Shown piece by piece: positions 10,877 to 19,958 of a stretch of 64,000 bases of DNA. The stretch is from Methylotenera sp. G11 (GTDB taxonomy: Bacteria; Pseudomonadota; Gammaproteobacteria; Burkholderiales; Methylophilaceae). The notes under the pieces were generated by a model, which was not told the DNA's origin, made no database searches, and saw nothing but the letters and a program-made list of their open reading frames with translations. Every line of letters begins with the position of its first letter. Position 1 is the stretch's first letter. A program made the position numbers and the translations under genes. The DNA lies in the NCBI RefSeq assembly GCF_000799735.1, contig NZ_JUHH01000001.1, forward strand, positions 496,001 through 560,000. Reading direction: 5' to 3'.

Positions 10877-10977
10877 GGGGGCTCCTCAATTTTCAAGTTT
10901 GCTTATTTAAGCATAAAACGTGGTTCTTAGGCATAAAATTAAGCCCAAGACGGATAAAATCCATTCAAAAATACACT

Positions 10978-11014
10978 AAAAAAAATGGACTAAGCTCCAG
11001 GCTTAATCCATTTT
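10978..11014 (-). terminator. Rho-independent terminator after tsf
   Basis: On the minus strand a 14-bp stem (arms 11001-11014 and 10982-10995, one G-T wobble, 5-base loop) is followed directly by a run of eight T residues. It lies 43 bases past the tsf stop and 102 bases before the pyrH start. It should terminate or attenuate transcripts from rpsB-tsf into the pyrH-lpxA genes. Confidence 0.8.
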
Positions 11015-11056
11015 GATTTTGATGCGGTAATTAAACTAAATTACCGATTTTATTAC

Positions 11057-11932
11057 TTACAGTTTTGCTGCGGCTGCAACTTCTGCTGCGTAGTCAACCA
11101 CAACTTTTTCAATGCCTTCACCAACGGTGTACATGGTGAATGAAGCAATGCTGGCGCCTTTTGACTTAAGCAGTTGTTCGATAGTGAACTTGTCATCTTT
11201 AACAAAAACCTGGCTCAGCAAAGTCACTTCTTTCAGGAATTTCTGCACGGTACCATCTGCAATTTTTTCAAGCATTGCTTCAGGCTTGCCTGCTTCTTTT
11301 GCTTTTTCAATCGCAACGCGGCGCTCAGCTTCGATCAGGCTGGCATCGATACCGGAAGCATCCAGTGATTTTGGCTTGGCTGCAGCAATGTGCATGGCAA
11401 TATCTTTAGCCAGAACATCGTCGCCACCTACTAAATCAACTAAAACACCGATTTTGCTGCCGTGTACATAGCTGGCCAATTTACCTTGTGCAACTGGACG
11501 CACAAAGCGACGTGGTGTGATGTTTTCACCGATTTTACCAACTAATTGCGCGCGAGTTTCCTCAACTGTTGCACCACTCATAGGCAGGTTGGCAACGGCT
11601 TCAATGTCGTTTGCATTGCTGGCAGCAATTACGCCGGCCAATTCATTTACAAACTTCAGGAAGTCTTCATTTTTAGCACAGAAGTCAGTTTCAGAGTTAA
11701 CTTCAACCATAGCACCAGTTTTGCCGTCAGCACTGATGCTGATGCCAACTGTACCTTCAGCGGCTACGCGACCCGCAGCCTTGCTTGCTTTGTTGCCAAA
11801 GCGAACACGCAAGATTTCTTCTGCACGCGTCATGTCGCCATCAGCTTCTGACAACGCTTTTTTACAGTCCATCATTGGCGCATCTGTGCGCTCACGCAAT
11901 TCTTTTACCATACCTGCGGTAATTTCAGCCAT
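11057..11932 (-). CDS. tsf: Elongation factor Ts
   Basis: EF-Ts exchanges GDP for GTP on EF-Tu. The 291-residue product begins [20 protein letters not shown] and contains the family signature [15 protein letters not shown], which contacts EF-Tu. The N-terminal UBA-like domain is followed by two core subdomains ([33 protein letters not shown]). It follows rpsB by 121 bases, with a strong hairpin between them. Confidence 0.97.
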   Translation of the reverse strand: MAEITAGMVKELRERTDAPMMDCKKALSEADGDMTRAEEILRVRFGNKASKAAGRVAAEGTVGISISADGKTGAMVEVNSETDFCAKNEDFLKFVNELAGVIAASNANDIEAVANLPMSGATVEETRAQLVGKIGENITPRRFVRPVAQGKLASYVHGSKIGVLVDLVGGDDVLAKDIAMHIAAAKPKSLDASGIDASLIEAERRVAIEKAKEAGKPEAMLEKIADGTVQKFLKEVTLLSQVFVKDDKFTIEQLLKSKGASIASFTMYTVGEGIEKVVVDYAAEVAAAAKL

Positions 11933-12012
11933 TTCAAGCTCCTTATTTTAATAAACTACATTATATTTGTAGTTTAATTAATTGATTTTAATGTTATTTA
12001 ATGGGGTCATTA

Positions 12013-12045
12013 AACTAAAAAGGGGCGCTAGGCCCCTTTTTAGTT
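12013..12045. terminator. Symmetric hairpin between rpsB and tsf
   Basis: A perfect 14-bp inverted repeat (12013-12026 and 12032-12045) with a 5-base loop has a GC core of five pairs (GGGGC/GCCCC) flanked by five A-T pairs, so it would act as an intrinsic terminator on either strand. Relevant genes read on the minus strand: it begins 9 bases after the rpsB stop. It probably lets only part of the transcripts continue into tsf. Confidence 0.82.
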
Positions 12046-12053
12046 GAGTAATG

Positions 12054-12791
12054 CTATTCAGCAGCTGTTTCAGCTGTTTCTTCGCTAGATGCTTTAACAA
12101 TTTCATTGATTACAGAGCTGCGGCCTTCCAGCACGGCATCTGCAATACCACGAGCGTACAAGCGAATTGCACGGCTAGAGTCATCGTTACCTGGAATAAC
12201 GTAGGCTACGCCATCAGGTGAGTTGTTTGTATCAACAACGCCAATTACTGGGATGCCTAATTTGGCTGCTTCAGTAATAGCGCCACTTTCATGACCAACG
12301 TCGATGATGAAAATTGCATCAGGCAAGCCGCCCATTTCTTTAATGCCGCCAATTGAACGCTCAAGTTTTTCAACTTCACGTTTGTAGCCTAAAGCTTCTT
12401 TTTTGCCGAACTTGTCCAAACTGCCATCCTGCAGCATTGTTTCGAAGTCATTCAAGCGCTTGATGGATTGCTTGACTGTTTTAAAGTTAGTCAGCATGCC
12501 GCCCAACCAGCGATGGTTAACATAAGAGCAACCTGCGCGGGTTGCTTCTTCTTTAACGATATCGCGAGCCTGGCGTTTTGTACCTACGAACAGGATACGA
12601 CCCTTGTTAGCAGCCAATGTACGCACGTGTTTAAGTGCATCTTCAAACATTGGCAATGTTTTTTCAAGGTTAACGATATGGATTTTGTTGCGATCGCCAA
12701 AAATGAACGGGGCCATTTTTGGGTTCCAGTAACGGGTTTGATGGCCGAAGTGAACTCCAGCTTCCAACATCTGACGCATAGTAACAGACAT
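12054..12791 (-). CDS. rpsB: 30S ribosomal protein S2
   Basis: S2 is a small-subunit ribosomal protein. The 245-residue product begins [20 protein letters not shown] with the family motif [16 protein letters not shown]. It contains [20 protein letters not shown] and the C-terminal signature [26 protein letters not shown]. It is the first gene of the minus-strand operon. Ribosomal S2 is known in other bacteria to repress its own leader mRNA; the 5' region here is long enough for that, but I did not identify the element. Confidence 0.98.
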   Translation of the reverse strand: MSVTMRQMLEAGVHFGHQTRYWNPKMAPFIFGDRNKIHIVNLEKTLPMFEDALKHVRTLAANKGRILFVGTKRQARDIVKEEATRAGCSYVNHRWLGGMLTNFKTVKQSIKRLNDFETMLQDGSLDKFGKKEALGYKREVEKLERSIGGIKEMGGLPDAIFIIDVGHESGAITEAAKLGIPVIGVVDTNNSPDGVAYVIPGNDDSSRAIRLYARGIADAVLEGRSSVINEIVKASSEETAETAAE

Positions 12792-13222
12792 ATAAATCTC
12801 TCTTCAAAAGGGTTATTCATTCATACAACACCAAAAACACCTCAGTTCGGCAACTTTTGAGCAAAGCCCACAGCTTAAAACCAAAGCACCCTTGATTGGG
12901 TTGCATGTAAATTTATACATTAACTATATGATTTTTATAAAAAACCACAGTAGAAACGCATTTTGCAGAAATTGCAAAGGCGAAATTGTAACACCAAGCG
13001 ATTGAGTTAGCTAGGATTTTAATGCGATTTGAAAGCTGGACCTGATAAGTTGTACCCCGCCCTTTCAGTCACCGCGCCTGGCGGGCTAAAGCGATGCAGC
13101 GCTTATTGTAAGTGAATTCACACAGGCCTGCATTGAAATACCCTGCTTAATTAGTACAGTATTGCCTATAGTGCCGGCAGCATATGCTAAAATAAGCCAT
13201 TAAATATTTGAATTCAGGCATC
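12792..13222. other. Divergent rpsB-map intergenic region
   Basis: This 431-base stretch separates the divergent rpsB and map genes, so it must hold promoters for both. I see a weak minus-strand candidate near 12950-12980 (a TTGCAA-like -35 with AT-rich sequence downstream), and a GC-rich inverted repeat near 13056-13085 with arms CCCGCC and GGCGGG. No open reading frame is convincing. The long rpsB leader is compatible with S2 autoregulation. Confidence 0.35.
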
Positions 13223-14035
13223 ATGGCAATCTCAATTAAAAACCAGCAGGATATTGAAAAAATGCGTATAGCAGGCAGGTTGGCTGCGGAAGTCCTGGAC
13301 TTCATTACGCCGCATGTTGTGCACGGTGTCACTACCGACCAGCTTGACAAGCTTTGCCATGATTACATTGTGAATGTTCAGAATGCCATACCGGCACCGC
13401 TTAATTATGCTCCGGATGGGCATAAGCCTTACCCGAAATCCATCTGCACATCCATTAACCAGCAGATATGCCATGGTGTGCCGAGTGACAAAGCGCTCAA
13501 GAACGGTGATATTGTCAATATTGACATTACGGTCATCAAGGACGGTTACCATGGCGATACCAGCCGCATGTTTTGCGTAGGTGAAGTTTCAATCCAGGCA
13601 AAGCGGCTGTGTGACATTACTTATCAGGCGATGTGGATAGGCATTTCAAAGGTCAAAGCCGGTGCCACACTGGGTGATATCGGTTATGCCATTCAAACTT
13701 TTGCTGAAAAAAGCGGTTACAGCGTGGTGCGCGAATTCTGTGGCCATGGTATCGGTAAAGTATTCCACGAGGAACCACAAGTGCTGCATTACGGCAAACC
13801 AGGCATGGGCCTTAAACTGCAGGCAGGCATGATGTTTACAATTGAGCCGATGATCAATGCCGGTAAACGCGACATCAAACAAATGCCGGACGGGTGGACA
13901 ATCGTTACCAAGGACCGCAGCTTATCCGCTCAATGGGAACACACCATACTGGTTACTGAAACCGGCTATGAAATCATGACATTATCCAGCGGTACACCGC
14001 CTGCACCTGATTTCATTACAAAAACATCAGCTTAA
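13223..14035 (+). CDS. map: Type I methionine aminopeptidase
   Basis: Map removes the N-terminal Met from nascent proteins after deformylation. The 270-residue product has the five metal ligands in recognisable contexts: NIDITVIKDGYHGDTSRMF (two Asp), VREFCGHGIGKVFHEEP (His), MMFTIEPMINAGKRD (Glu) and SAQWEHTILVT (Glu). I chose the ATG at 13223 (MAISIKNQQD) because homologues start there; an in-frame TTG at 13208 would add five residues. It is divergent from rpsB and probably co-transcribed with glnD 40 bases downstream. Confidence 0.96.
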   Translation: MAISIKNQQDIEKMRIAGRLAAEVLDFITPHVVHGVTTDQLDKLCHDYIVNVQNAIPAPLNYAPDGHKPYPKSICTSINQQICHGVPSDKALKNGDIVNIDITVIKDGYHGDTSRMFCVGEVSIQAKRLCDITYQAMWIGISKVKAGATLGDIGYAIQTFAEKSGYSVVREFCGHGIGKVFHEEPQVLHYGKPGMGLKLQAGMMFTIEPMINAGKRDIKQMPDGWTIVTKDRSLSAQWEHTILVTETGYEIMTLSSGTPPAPDFITKTSA

Positions 14036-14075
14036 AAAAGGCCTTGGTTATTCAGACCGACCAGCAGCAGCCATC

Positions 14076-16691
14076 ATGCAAAGCCAAGCCCAATCCGCAG
14101 ACATTGAAAAAAATAATATTGGCGCATTACGTCAATATTTGCAGAATGGTTTTCTGGCCCTAAAAACAAGCTATGCGGAAAAGCCAAGCATCGCGCATTT
14201 GTTTCGCCAGCACTGTAAGCTGATTGATCAACTACTCATCAAAATATGGGCAGAACTGCACATCGACTCACGTTGCTGCCTTATCGCTGTAGGAGGCTAT
14301 GGTCGCGGCGAACTCTACCCCTACTCCGATATAGACTTGCTGATACTGATTCCCGAACACGCCGGGAACGATGACAGCCTGAATCAGGACATTGAAAGGC
14401 TGGTCGGTTTGATGTGGGACCTTGGCCTGAATGTCGGGCACAGCGTGCGTACCTTGAGTGAGTGCACGGATGAAGCAAAGAAAGATATCACTGTCCAAAC
14501 CAACCTGCTTGAATCGCGCCTGCTGACCGGCGATAAAGTCCTATATCAAAGTTTTCGGGCAAACGCACAGCAAATTACTGATCCTTTAGCGTTTTTTAAT
14601 GCAAAACTGAAAGAACAGGATCAGCGCCACGCGAAATACAACGATACCGCGTACAACCTGGAACCCAATATCAAAGAGAGTCCGGGCGGGCTGCGCGACT
14701 TGCATATGATCATCTGGCTGACGCGCAGCTTGAACCTGCACAGCGGTTCGCACCTTAATTTAAGCAGCATCTGGGCAGCCCTCACCAGGCTCCACATTAT
14801 CTCCGCATCCGAAGCGAAGCAGATACGCCACCATGAGAAGAAATTGCAGTCATTGCGCATCCAGCTGCACTTTTTAAGTCGGCGCCGTGAAGATCGATTG
14901 CTGTTTGATTTCCAGAATGACCTTGCATCCATGCTCGGATATATGAATACGCCAAACCGGCGGGCCAGCGAGCAACTCATGCAGGGTTATTACCGCAGCG
15001 TTAAATACATCAGCCTGATGAACGAAATCCTGCTTAAGCAATTCAAGCAGATGCTATCGGCTACGCCGCCGGCAATCCGCCCTGTGAATGACCGCTTTGA
15101 AGCCCATGACCAATTGCTTGAGGCCAGAACCGCAGACTTGTTACAGCGACAGCCATCGGCGATTTTCGAAGCATTTTTGCTCATGCAGCAGAACTCACCG
15201 CTTACAGGCATGGGAGCGGCTCTGATACGTAACCTGCAGCGTGCTAAAAAGCTGGTTAACCGGGATTTCAGACAATCTCTGCAGTGCAGAAAACTTTTCA
15301 TTGAAATCCTGTCTCAGCCGAATGGGGTCAACCATACCCTGCGTGCAATGAATCGTTATGGGATATTGGGGAGTTATATTCCGGCGTTTGGGCGCATTAT
15401 AGGCCAAATGCAGCATGACTTGTTTCATGTTTATACCGTAGATGAGCACATACTGAATGTACTGGCGAATCTGCGCCGTTTTTCAAAACCGGAACTCAAG
15501 CATGAGTTTCCTTTGTGCAGCAAATTATTCTCAGAGTTCGATGCACCGCATTTGCTGTATCTAGCAGCTTTATTTCACGATATTGCAAAAGGCAGGGGTG
15601 GAGACCATTCGACCTTGGGTAAAGTCGATGCAGCAAGGTTCTGCAAACTGCATGGCTTATCGAAAGCCGATAGTGCCCTGGTCACATGGTTGGTTGAATC
15701 GCATTTAAAAATGTCGCTAACCGCGCAGAAGTCGGATTTGTCTGACCCTGGCGTTATTGAATCATTCGCGCAGCTGGTTGAGGATGAGCGCAGGTTGGTT
15801 GCGCTTTATTTACTCACGGTTGCAGATATTCGCGGCACCAGCCCCCACATCTGGAATGCATGGAAAGCCCGCCTGCTCGAGAGCCTGTTTCATGAAACAA
15901 AGCGCGCCCTGGCTGACCCAGTCTTTCATACCAGGCAGATCATCACCAAGCGGATTGAGGAGGCTTCTGCAAAGCTAATCCGCTATGGCATCAGCAGGGA
16001 AACTTACGAACAGATGTGGCAGCAGTTCGGGGAAAACTACTTTACCCGCCATGAGGCTGATGAAATCGCCTGGCATAGCCGTTTGCTGACCCCGCACCTG
16101 CATAGCGTCAAATCTATCGTGCGTGCAAGGTTAAGCCCTTATGGCGATGGCATTCAGGTCATGATCTACACCAGGGATCAGAATGAGATATTTGCAAAAA
16201 TCTGCAATTTCTTCGATCGGATGGGCTACAACATTGTTGAAGCTAAAATCTATACAACCAGCCATGGATATGCGCTGGATAGCTTCATTATCCTGGATCA
16301 GGCGAACAAATCAATCAGCTACAGCGGCCTGCTGAAATTCATAGAGACAAAACTTACGGATAAGCTGGATAACCGGGATGCGCTGGAGTCGCCGCTCAAA
16401 GGCCGCATCAGTCGCCAGGTAAAACATATGCCGATACAGGCGCAAGTCACGATCACGGAAGACCCTGACAACAACAACCATATCGTTGATATCATCGCCA
16501 ATGACCGGCCCGGGTTGCTGGCAACCGTCGCGCAGCAGTTCCTGATATACGATGTGGAACTGCACAACGCCAAAATCAACACTTTAGGCAACCGTGCTGA
16601 AGATACGTTTTTAATTTCAGCCAGAAACAGCCAGAAACTGGATGCCCAGCACATTAAATCCCTTTGCCAGGCAATGCTTAAAAACATTTAG
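14076..16691 (+). CDS. glnD: Bifunctional PII uridylyltransferase/uridylyl-removing enzyme GlnD
   Basis: GlnD senses glutamine and adds or removes UMP on PII proteins, controlling nitrogen assimilation. In 871 residues: nucleotidyltransferase domain with VGGYGRGELYPYSDIDLLIL (the G-G...D-x-D motif, about residue 75), the GlnD adenylyltransferase-like domain, an HD domain with LYLAALFHDIAKGRGGDHS (about residue 500) for UMP removal, and two C-terminal ACT domains (around 700-775 and 800-870, the second with ANDRPGLLATVAQQF) that bind glutamine. All four domains are intact. Its stop codon overlaps the convergent cupin gene by 4 bases. Confidence 0.96.
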   Translation: MQSQAQSADIEKNNIGALRQYLQNGFLALKTSYAEKPSIAHLFRQHCKLIDQLLIKIWAELHIDSRCCLIAVGGYGRGELYPYSDIDLLILIPEHAGNDDSLNQDIERLVGLMWDLGLNVGHSVRTLSECTDEAKKDITVQTNLLESRLLTGDKVLYQSFRANAQQITDPLAFFNAKLKEQDQRHAKYNDTAYNLEPNIKESPGGLRDLHMIIWLTRSLNLHSGSHLNLSSIWAALTRLHIISASEAKQIRHHEKKLQSLRIQLHFLSRRREDRLLFDFQNDLASMLGYMNTPNRRASEQLMQGYYRSVKYISLMNEILLKQFKQMLSATPPAIRPVNDRFEAHDQLLEARTADLLQRQPSAIFEAFLLMQQNSPLTGMGAALIRNLQRAKKLVNRDFRQSLQCRKLFIEILSQPNGVNHTLRAMNRYGILGSYIPAFGRIIGQMQHDLFHVYTVDEHILNVLANLRRFSKPELKHEFPLCSKLFSEFDAPHLLYLAALFHDIAKGRGGDHSTLGKVDAARFCKLHGLSKADSALVTWLVESHLKMSLTAQKSDLSDPGVIESFAQLVEDERRLVALYLLTVADIRGTSPHIWNAWKARLLESLFHETKRALADPVFHTRQIITKRIEEASAKLIRYGISRETYEQMWQQFGENYFTRHEADEIAWHSRLLTPHLHSVKSIVRARLSPYGDGIQVMIYTRDQNEIFAKICNFFDRMGYNIVEAKIYTTSHGYALDSFIILDQANKSISYSGLLKFIETKLTDKLDNRDALESPLKGRISRQVKHMPIQAQVTITEDPDNNNHIVDIIANDRPGLLATVAQQFLIYDVELHNAKINTLGNRAEDTFLISARNSQKLDAQHIKSLCQAMLKNI

Positions 16692-16960
16692 CCCAGCTTG
16701 TAGTGCTTACGTAGCGCCTGTTTAATATTCCAGGTGCAAGCCATGCCTGCCGGGAATGTCACCAGGTCGCCAGCTGCAAAACTTACCGGCTCACCGCCAT
16801 TGGGTGTGACGGTCACCTCACCTTCCAGAATGTAAGCGATTTCCTGCGTGCCGAAACTCCATGGAAACTGTGACACTTCTTTAGACCAGGTTGGCCAGCG
16901 TGAAACACCCAAAGCAAGCAGTTTTTCCTGGTTGGGTTTCTCTACGATAATTTTGCTCAT
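16688..16960 (-). CDS. Small cupin-domain protein, copy 1
   Basis: This 90-residue single-domain cupin begins MSKIIVEKPNQEKLLALGVSR. The beta-barrel core is EIAYILEGEVTVTPNGGEPV then AAGDLVTFPAGMACTWNI, matching the Cupin_3 (ureidoglycine aminohydrolase-like) pattern. The His residues of the classic metal-binding motif are largely missing, so metal binding and substrate cannot be stated. It is clearly a sister of the next gene upstream: the W..EV...P...F/Y.LEGE..VTP.GGE.V..AGD.V.FP.G pattern is shared along the whole length. Convergent with glnD, with a 4-base overlap of the stop codons. Confidence 0.8.
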   Translation of the reverse strand: MSKIIVEKPNQEKLLALGVSRWPTWSKEVSQFPWSFGTQEIAYILEGEVTVTPNGGEPVSFAAGDLVTFPAGMACTWNIKQALRKHYKLG

Positions 16961-16990
16961 TTTGAACTCCGATCATAAATCAAGCGCAAT

Positions 16991-17018
16991 AAAAAAAGCC
17001 CCGGTTACCCGAGGCTTT
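16991..17018 (-). terminator. Intrinsic terminator between the two cupin genes
   Basis: On the minus strand an 8-bp GC-rich stem (AGCCTCGG / CCGGGGCT, one wobble pair, extended by A-T pairs) is followed by a run of seven T. It lies 41 bases beyond the stop of the upstream cupin gene, so the two cupins probably have separate transcripts. Confidence 0.8.
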
Positions 17019-17058
17019 CATTCTAAGCATTATCAGCACTTAATGCATCAAGTTGCCA

Positions 17059-17334
17059 TTAAGAATGTTTGTAGTGTTTTTTCAACTGCTTGGTCACTTC
17101 CCAGTTTGATTTCAAACCTTTAGGGAACACAACGAAATCACCTGCTTTGATCACAACGGTTTCGCCACCTTGTGGAGTCACGCGGATCTCGCCTTCCAGC
17201 ACGTAAGCGCTTTCTGTCATGCTGAAGTCCAGCGGAAATTTAGAAGGCGCACAATCCCAAATAGACCAGCTGGATACACCTAATTCCTTCAATTTTTCTT
17301 GTGACGGGTTATGGTCAATAATGATTTGGCTCAT
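17059..17334 (-). CDS. Small cupin-domain protein, copy 2
   Basis: A 91-residue cupin starting MSQIIIDHNPSQEKLKELGV. The start at 17334 is fixed by a good ribosome site (AAGGATG, 5 bases ahead); an in-frame upstream start would add 12 residues without homologous sequence. Core motifs SAYVLEGEIRVTPQGGETV and KAGDFVVFPKGLKSNWEV align end to end with copy 1, and both end in a K..KHYK tail. Tandem duplication is the simple explanation. Function unknown; Cupin_3 members include enzymes and small-molecule binding proteins. It has its own terminator. Confidence 0.82.
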   Translation of the reverse strand: MSQIIIDHNPSQEKLKELGVSSWSIWDCAPSKFPLDFSMTESAYVLEGEIRVTPQGGETVVIKAGDFVVFPKGLKSNWEVTKQLKKHYKHS

Positions 17335-17401
17335 TGTTTCATCCTTAAAATTTAATGGCTGCAAAAACAAATGCCGCTCATAAAAGCGGCATCTATAAAT
17401 C

Positions 17402-17491
17402 TGGCGGAAGAGGTGAGATTCGAACTCACGGTGGGCGTGAACCCACGACAGTTTTCAAGACTGTAGCATTAAACCGCTCTGCCACTCTTCC
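17402..17491 (-). tRNA. tRNA-Ser (anticodon TGA)
   Basis: Reverse-strand cloverleaf of 90 nt including an encoded CCA. Acceptor GGAAGAG pairs with CTCTTCC, discriminator G, then CCA. The anticodon loop CTTGAAA gives anticodon TGA (reads UCA and related Ser codons). The T-arm GTGAG-TTCGAAT-CTCAC is clear, and a long variable arm (CGTGGGTTCACGCCCACC) marks it as a class II tRNA. Confidence 0.95.
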
Positions 17492-17525
17492 GTGTCTGTT
17501 TCGCTACCTGCGTAACGAAGGCAGC

Positions 17526-17554
17526 ATTATAACAACAAATTAATCATCTTGGAA
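17526..17554 (-). promoter_or_regulatory. Likely sigma-70 promoter of tRNA-Ser
   Basis: On the minus strand a perfect -10 TATAAT (17531-17526) lies 17 bases after TTCCAA (17554-17549), a reasonable -35. The -10 ends 34 bases before the tRNA 5' end, leaving a short leader for RNase P. The -35 overlaps the 3' end of the deformylase gene. Inferred from consensus only. Confidence 0.5.
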
Positions 17555-18094
17555 ATCCTGATTTGGAAAAAAAACATCAGAAAAACCAAAATCTTTTAAA
17601 TTACTGATTCGCATCGGGTACAGGATGCCATCAAGGTGGTCACATTCATGCTGCACCACGCGTGCATGAAAGTCACTGACTATCCGGTCTATCTTATTTC
17701 CGAACTGATCCAGCCCTGCATAATGCAATTTCTGGTAGCGCGGCACTATACCCCTCATTCCGGGAACTGACAAGCACCCTTCCCAGCCATCTTCCATCGT
17801 AGTGCCAATCGGGGTCAGTATCGGATTGATCAAAACGGTAAACGGCACAGCATCGGCATCAGGGTAACGCGGATTAACGGTGTTATCCGTTTCTCCCTGA
17901 CCGAATATGACGACACGCTGACTGATGCCGATCTGCGGCGCAGCAATCCCTGCGCCGTTCATGTGCTTCATGGTATCTTGCATATCCTGGATCAGAGCAT
18001 GCAGCTCAGCAGTATCAAACCTTTCAATTGGCCTGGCTTTTAAAAGCAGGCAAGGGTCGCCCATGCGTAAAACTTCTCTGATGGCCATATACAA
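17540..18094 (-). CDS. def: Peptide deformylase
   Basis: Removes the formyl group from nascent N-terminal methionine, the step before Map. The 184-residue product has the three family motifs: GIAAPQIGIS (motif 1), EGCLSVPGMRG (motif 2, metal Cys) and QHECDHLDGILYP (motif 3, HECDH with two metal His and the catalytic Glu). A start two codons later (MAIREVLRMGDP) is equally plausible. It is not beside fmt, so this may be a second, stand-alone deformylase. It is followed by tRNA-Ser and preceded by the nucleoside phosphorylase 26 bases away. Confidence 0.93.
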   Translation of the reverse strand: MYMAIREVLRMGDPCLLLKARPIERFDTAELHALIQDMQDTMKHMNGAGIAAPQIGISQRVVIFGQGETDNTVNPRYPDADAVPFTVLINPILTPIGTTMEDGWEGCLSVPGMRGIVPRYQKLHYAGLDQFGNKIDRIVSDFHARVVQHECDHLDGILYPMRISNLKDFGFSDVFFPNQDFQDD

Positions 18095-18120
18095 ACCTTG
18101 ATTAAATGATTTTCCTTGCG

Positions 18121-18882
18121 CTACTTGGTATCAACCGGACAGTAGTGCTGCGTCATCAGCTGGCCGATAATGTTGCGCACGCGTACCAGGGTCTGGTTCA
18201 GGTTCAACACCACATCTTCATAATTGATAGCATGCAGGCTGTCGCCACGCCCTGCCGCATAATTGGCTACCGGGCATATCGCGGCATAGCTGATTCCCAG
18301 TTCACGCGCCAGTGCGGCTTCCGGCATGCCGGTCATTCCAACCATTGTTGCACCGTCACGCTCCAGGCGGTCGATTTCGGCAGCGGTTTCCAGCCTGGGC
18401 CCCTGGGTTGCTGCATAAACGCCGTAGTTGATGACTTCTTCATCAATTTCAGAGGCGGCCTGCGCTATCTTTGCGCGCAGCTTATTGCAATATGGTTCGG
18501 TAAAGTCGATATGCTTTACCGGGTTGCTGATGCCGTCATAGTAAGTGTTCTGCCTGCCATGCGTGTAGTCTATGATCTGGTGAGGCAAGGCAATCATGCC
18601 TGATGACAGTTCCTGATGTATGCCGCCGACTGTGGCAACGGCAGCAATCTCGGTCACGCCCTGTAAATGCAGCGCATAGATATTGGCGCGGTAATTGACT
18701 TCATGAGGCGGGATAGTATGACCGCTGCCATGGCGCGCAAGGAAAATGACCTCGCCGCCGCATATTTCACCGAAAATCAAAGGCTGAGAAGGCTCGCCGT
18801 AAGGTGTGCGTACAATGACACGTTTGTTAACCCGCAAATCTTCCAGTTCAGTTAAACCGGTACCGCCAATAATCGCCAGCAT
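18121..18882 (-). CDS. 5'-methylthio-nucleoside phosphorylase (MTAP/MTIP family)
   Basis: Family 2 purine nucleoside phosphorylase that cleaves 5'-methylthioadenosine or 5'-methylthioinosine, by-products of polyamine and SAM metabolism. The 253-residue product starts MLAIIGGTGLTELEDL. It contains VIFLARHGSGHTIPPHEVNYRANI (phosphate-binding region), AATQGPRLETAAEIDRL, and GMTGMPEAALARELGI. Homologues in related proteobacteria are often called S-methyl-5'-thioinosine phosphorylase; I cannot decide adenine versus hypoxanthine preference from sequence. An in-frame ATG two codons upstream (18888) is also possible. Divergent from hpnC. Confidence 0.85.
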   Translation of the reverse strand: MLAIIGGTGLTELEDLRVNKRVIVRTPYGEPSQPLIFGEICGGEVIFLARHGSGHTIPPHEVNYRANIYALHLQGVTEIAAVATVGGIHQELSSGMIALPHQIIDYTHGRQNTYYDGISNPVKHIDFTEPYCNKLRAKIAQAASEIDEEVINYGVYAATQGPRLETAAEIDRLERDGATMVGMTGMPEAALARELGISYAAICPVANYAAGRGDSLHAINYEDVVLNLNQTLVRVRNIIGQLMTQHYCPVDTK

Positions 18883-19022
18883 AATCACTTTCCAAAATAT
18901 GTTTTTATTTCATTTTAACAAAGCTTGGCCGGATTCCTGAATAAATATTACATGTGGGTTTTAGTAGTCGCTGCCTGAATTTAAGCTGCAAAAACCCTTG
19001 TTGTTTATGGCATACTCTCGCC

Positions 19023-19925
19023 ATGACGACAAATCATTCCGAAGCCCTACCTGAAGCAGCCCGCATTACGCGCCAAAGCCTGGATCATGCTGCCGGCCAC
19101 TACGAGAATTTCCCGGTTGCTTCCGTTATTTTACCCAAGCATTTGCGTGCGCCGATTGCCCTGATATACAGTTTTGCACGGCAGGCTGATGATTTTGCGG
19201 ATGAAGGTGATTTTACTGTTGAGCAGCGGTTAAGCGCATTGAACGGGTTTCGTGACGAGCTGGATCTGCTGCAGGCCTACATCAAGCCGCAAACCGCTTT
19301 TTTTGTGGCCTTGGGCGCAATGATCCGATCAAGAAAACTGCCATTCATACCCTTCTATGATCTGCTGGATGCATTCAGCCAGGATGTTTCTAAAATACGC
19401 TATCAGAACTATGAAGAAGTGCTGGACTACTGTTCACGTTCAGCCAATCCGATCGGCAGGCTGCTGCTACATCTTTATGGGGCAGCCACACCAAACAACA
19501 TTGAATTGTCTGATAACATCTGCTCCGCATTGCAAATCATCAATTTTCTGCAGGATATCGCCATAGATTTCAAAAAGAACGACGGCAAGCAGCGTATTTA
19601 CATGTGCCAGGATGAACTGTCCAGGTTCTATATTACAGAGCAGCAGATTGCGGCATATGTAAACGCATCTGTGCCTGTAGATAGCCGCTGGCAGCAATTT
19701 ATGCGATTCAATCTGCAGCGTGTACATGCCCTGCTCATCGCCGGCAAGCCCCTGGGGCGGATACTGAAGGGCCGCATTGGTTTTGAAATGCGCATGATCA
19801 TTGCCGGCGGCGAAAGGATCATCACTAAAATAAGCCGGGTCAATGGCGATGTTTTTAATCACAGGCCAACGCTGAACGGCCTGGATTGGCTGCTGATATT
19901 GACTAAAGCGCTATTGAAGATTTAA
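19023..19925 (+). CDS. hpnC: Hydroxysqualene synthase HpnC
   Basis: HpnC converts presqualene diphosphate to hydroxysqualene in the three-enzyme bacterial squalene route. The 300-residue product is an all-alpha trans-isoprenyl synthase: FARQADDFADEGD (first Asp-rich motif), SANPIGRLLLHLYG, and NFLQDIAIDFKKNDGKQRIYM (second motif). I chose the ATG at 19023 (MTTNHSEALPEAAR); the longer frame from 18954 adds a Cys-rich stretch not expected in this family. First gene of hpnC-hpnD-hpnE, 33 bases from hpnD. Confidence 0.92.
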   Translation: MTTNHSEALPEAARITRQSLDHAAGHYENFPVASVILPKHLRAPIALIYSFARQADDFADEGDFTVEQRLSALNGFRDELDLLQAYIKPQTAFFVALGAMIRSRKLPFIPFYDLLDAFSQDVSKIRYQNYEEVLDYCSRSANPIGRLLLHLYGAATPNNIELSDNICSALQIINFLQDIAIDFKKNDGKQRIYMCQDELSRFYITEQQIAAYVNASVPVDSRWQQFMRFNLQRVHALLIAGKPLGRILKGRIGFEMRMIIAGGERIITKISRVNGDVFNHRPTLNGLDWLLILTKALLKI

Positions 19926-19958
19926 CACCAACATAAAAATACTCAAGTACAGATTAAT

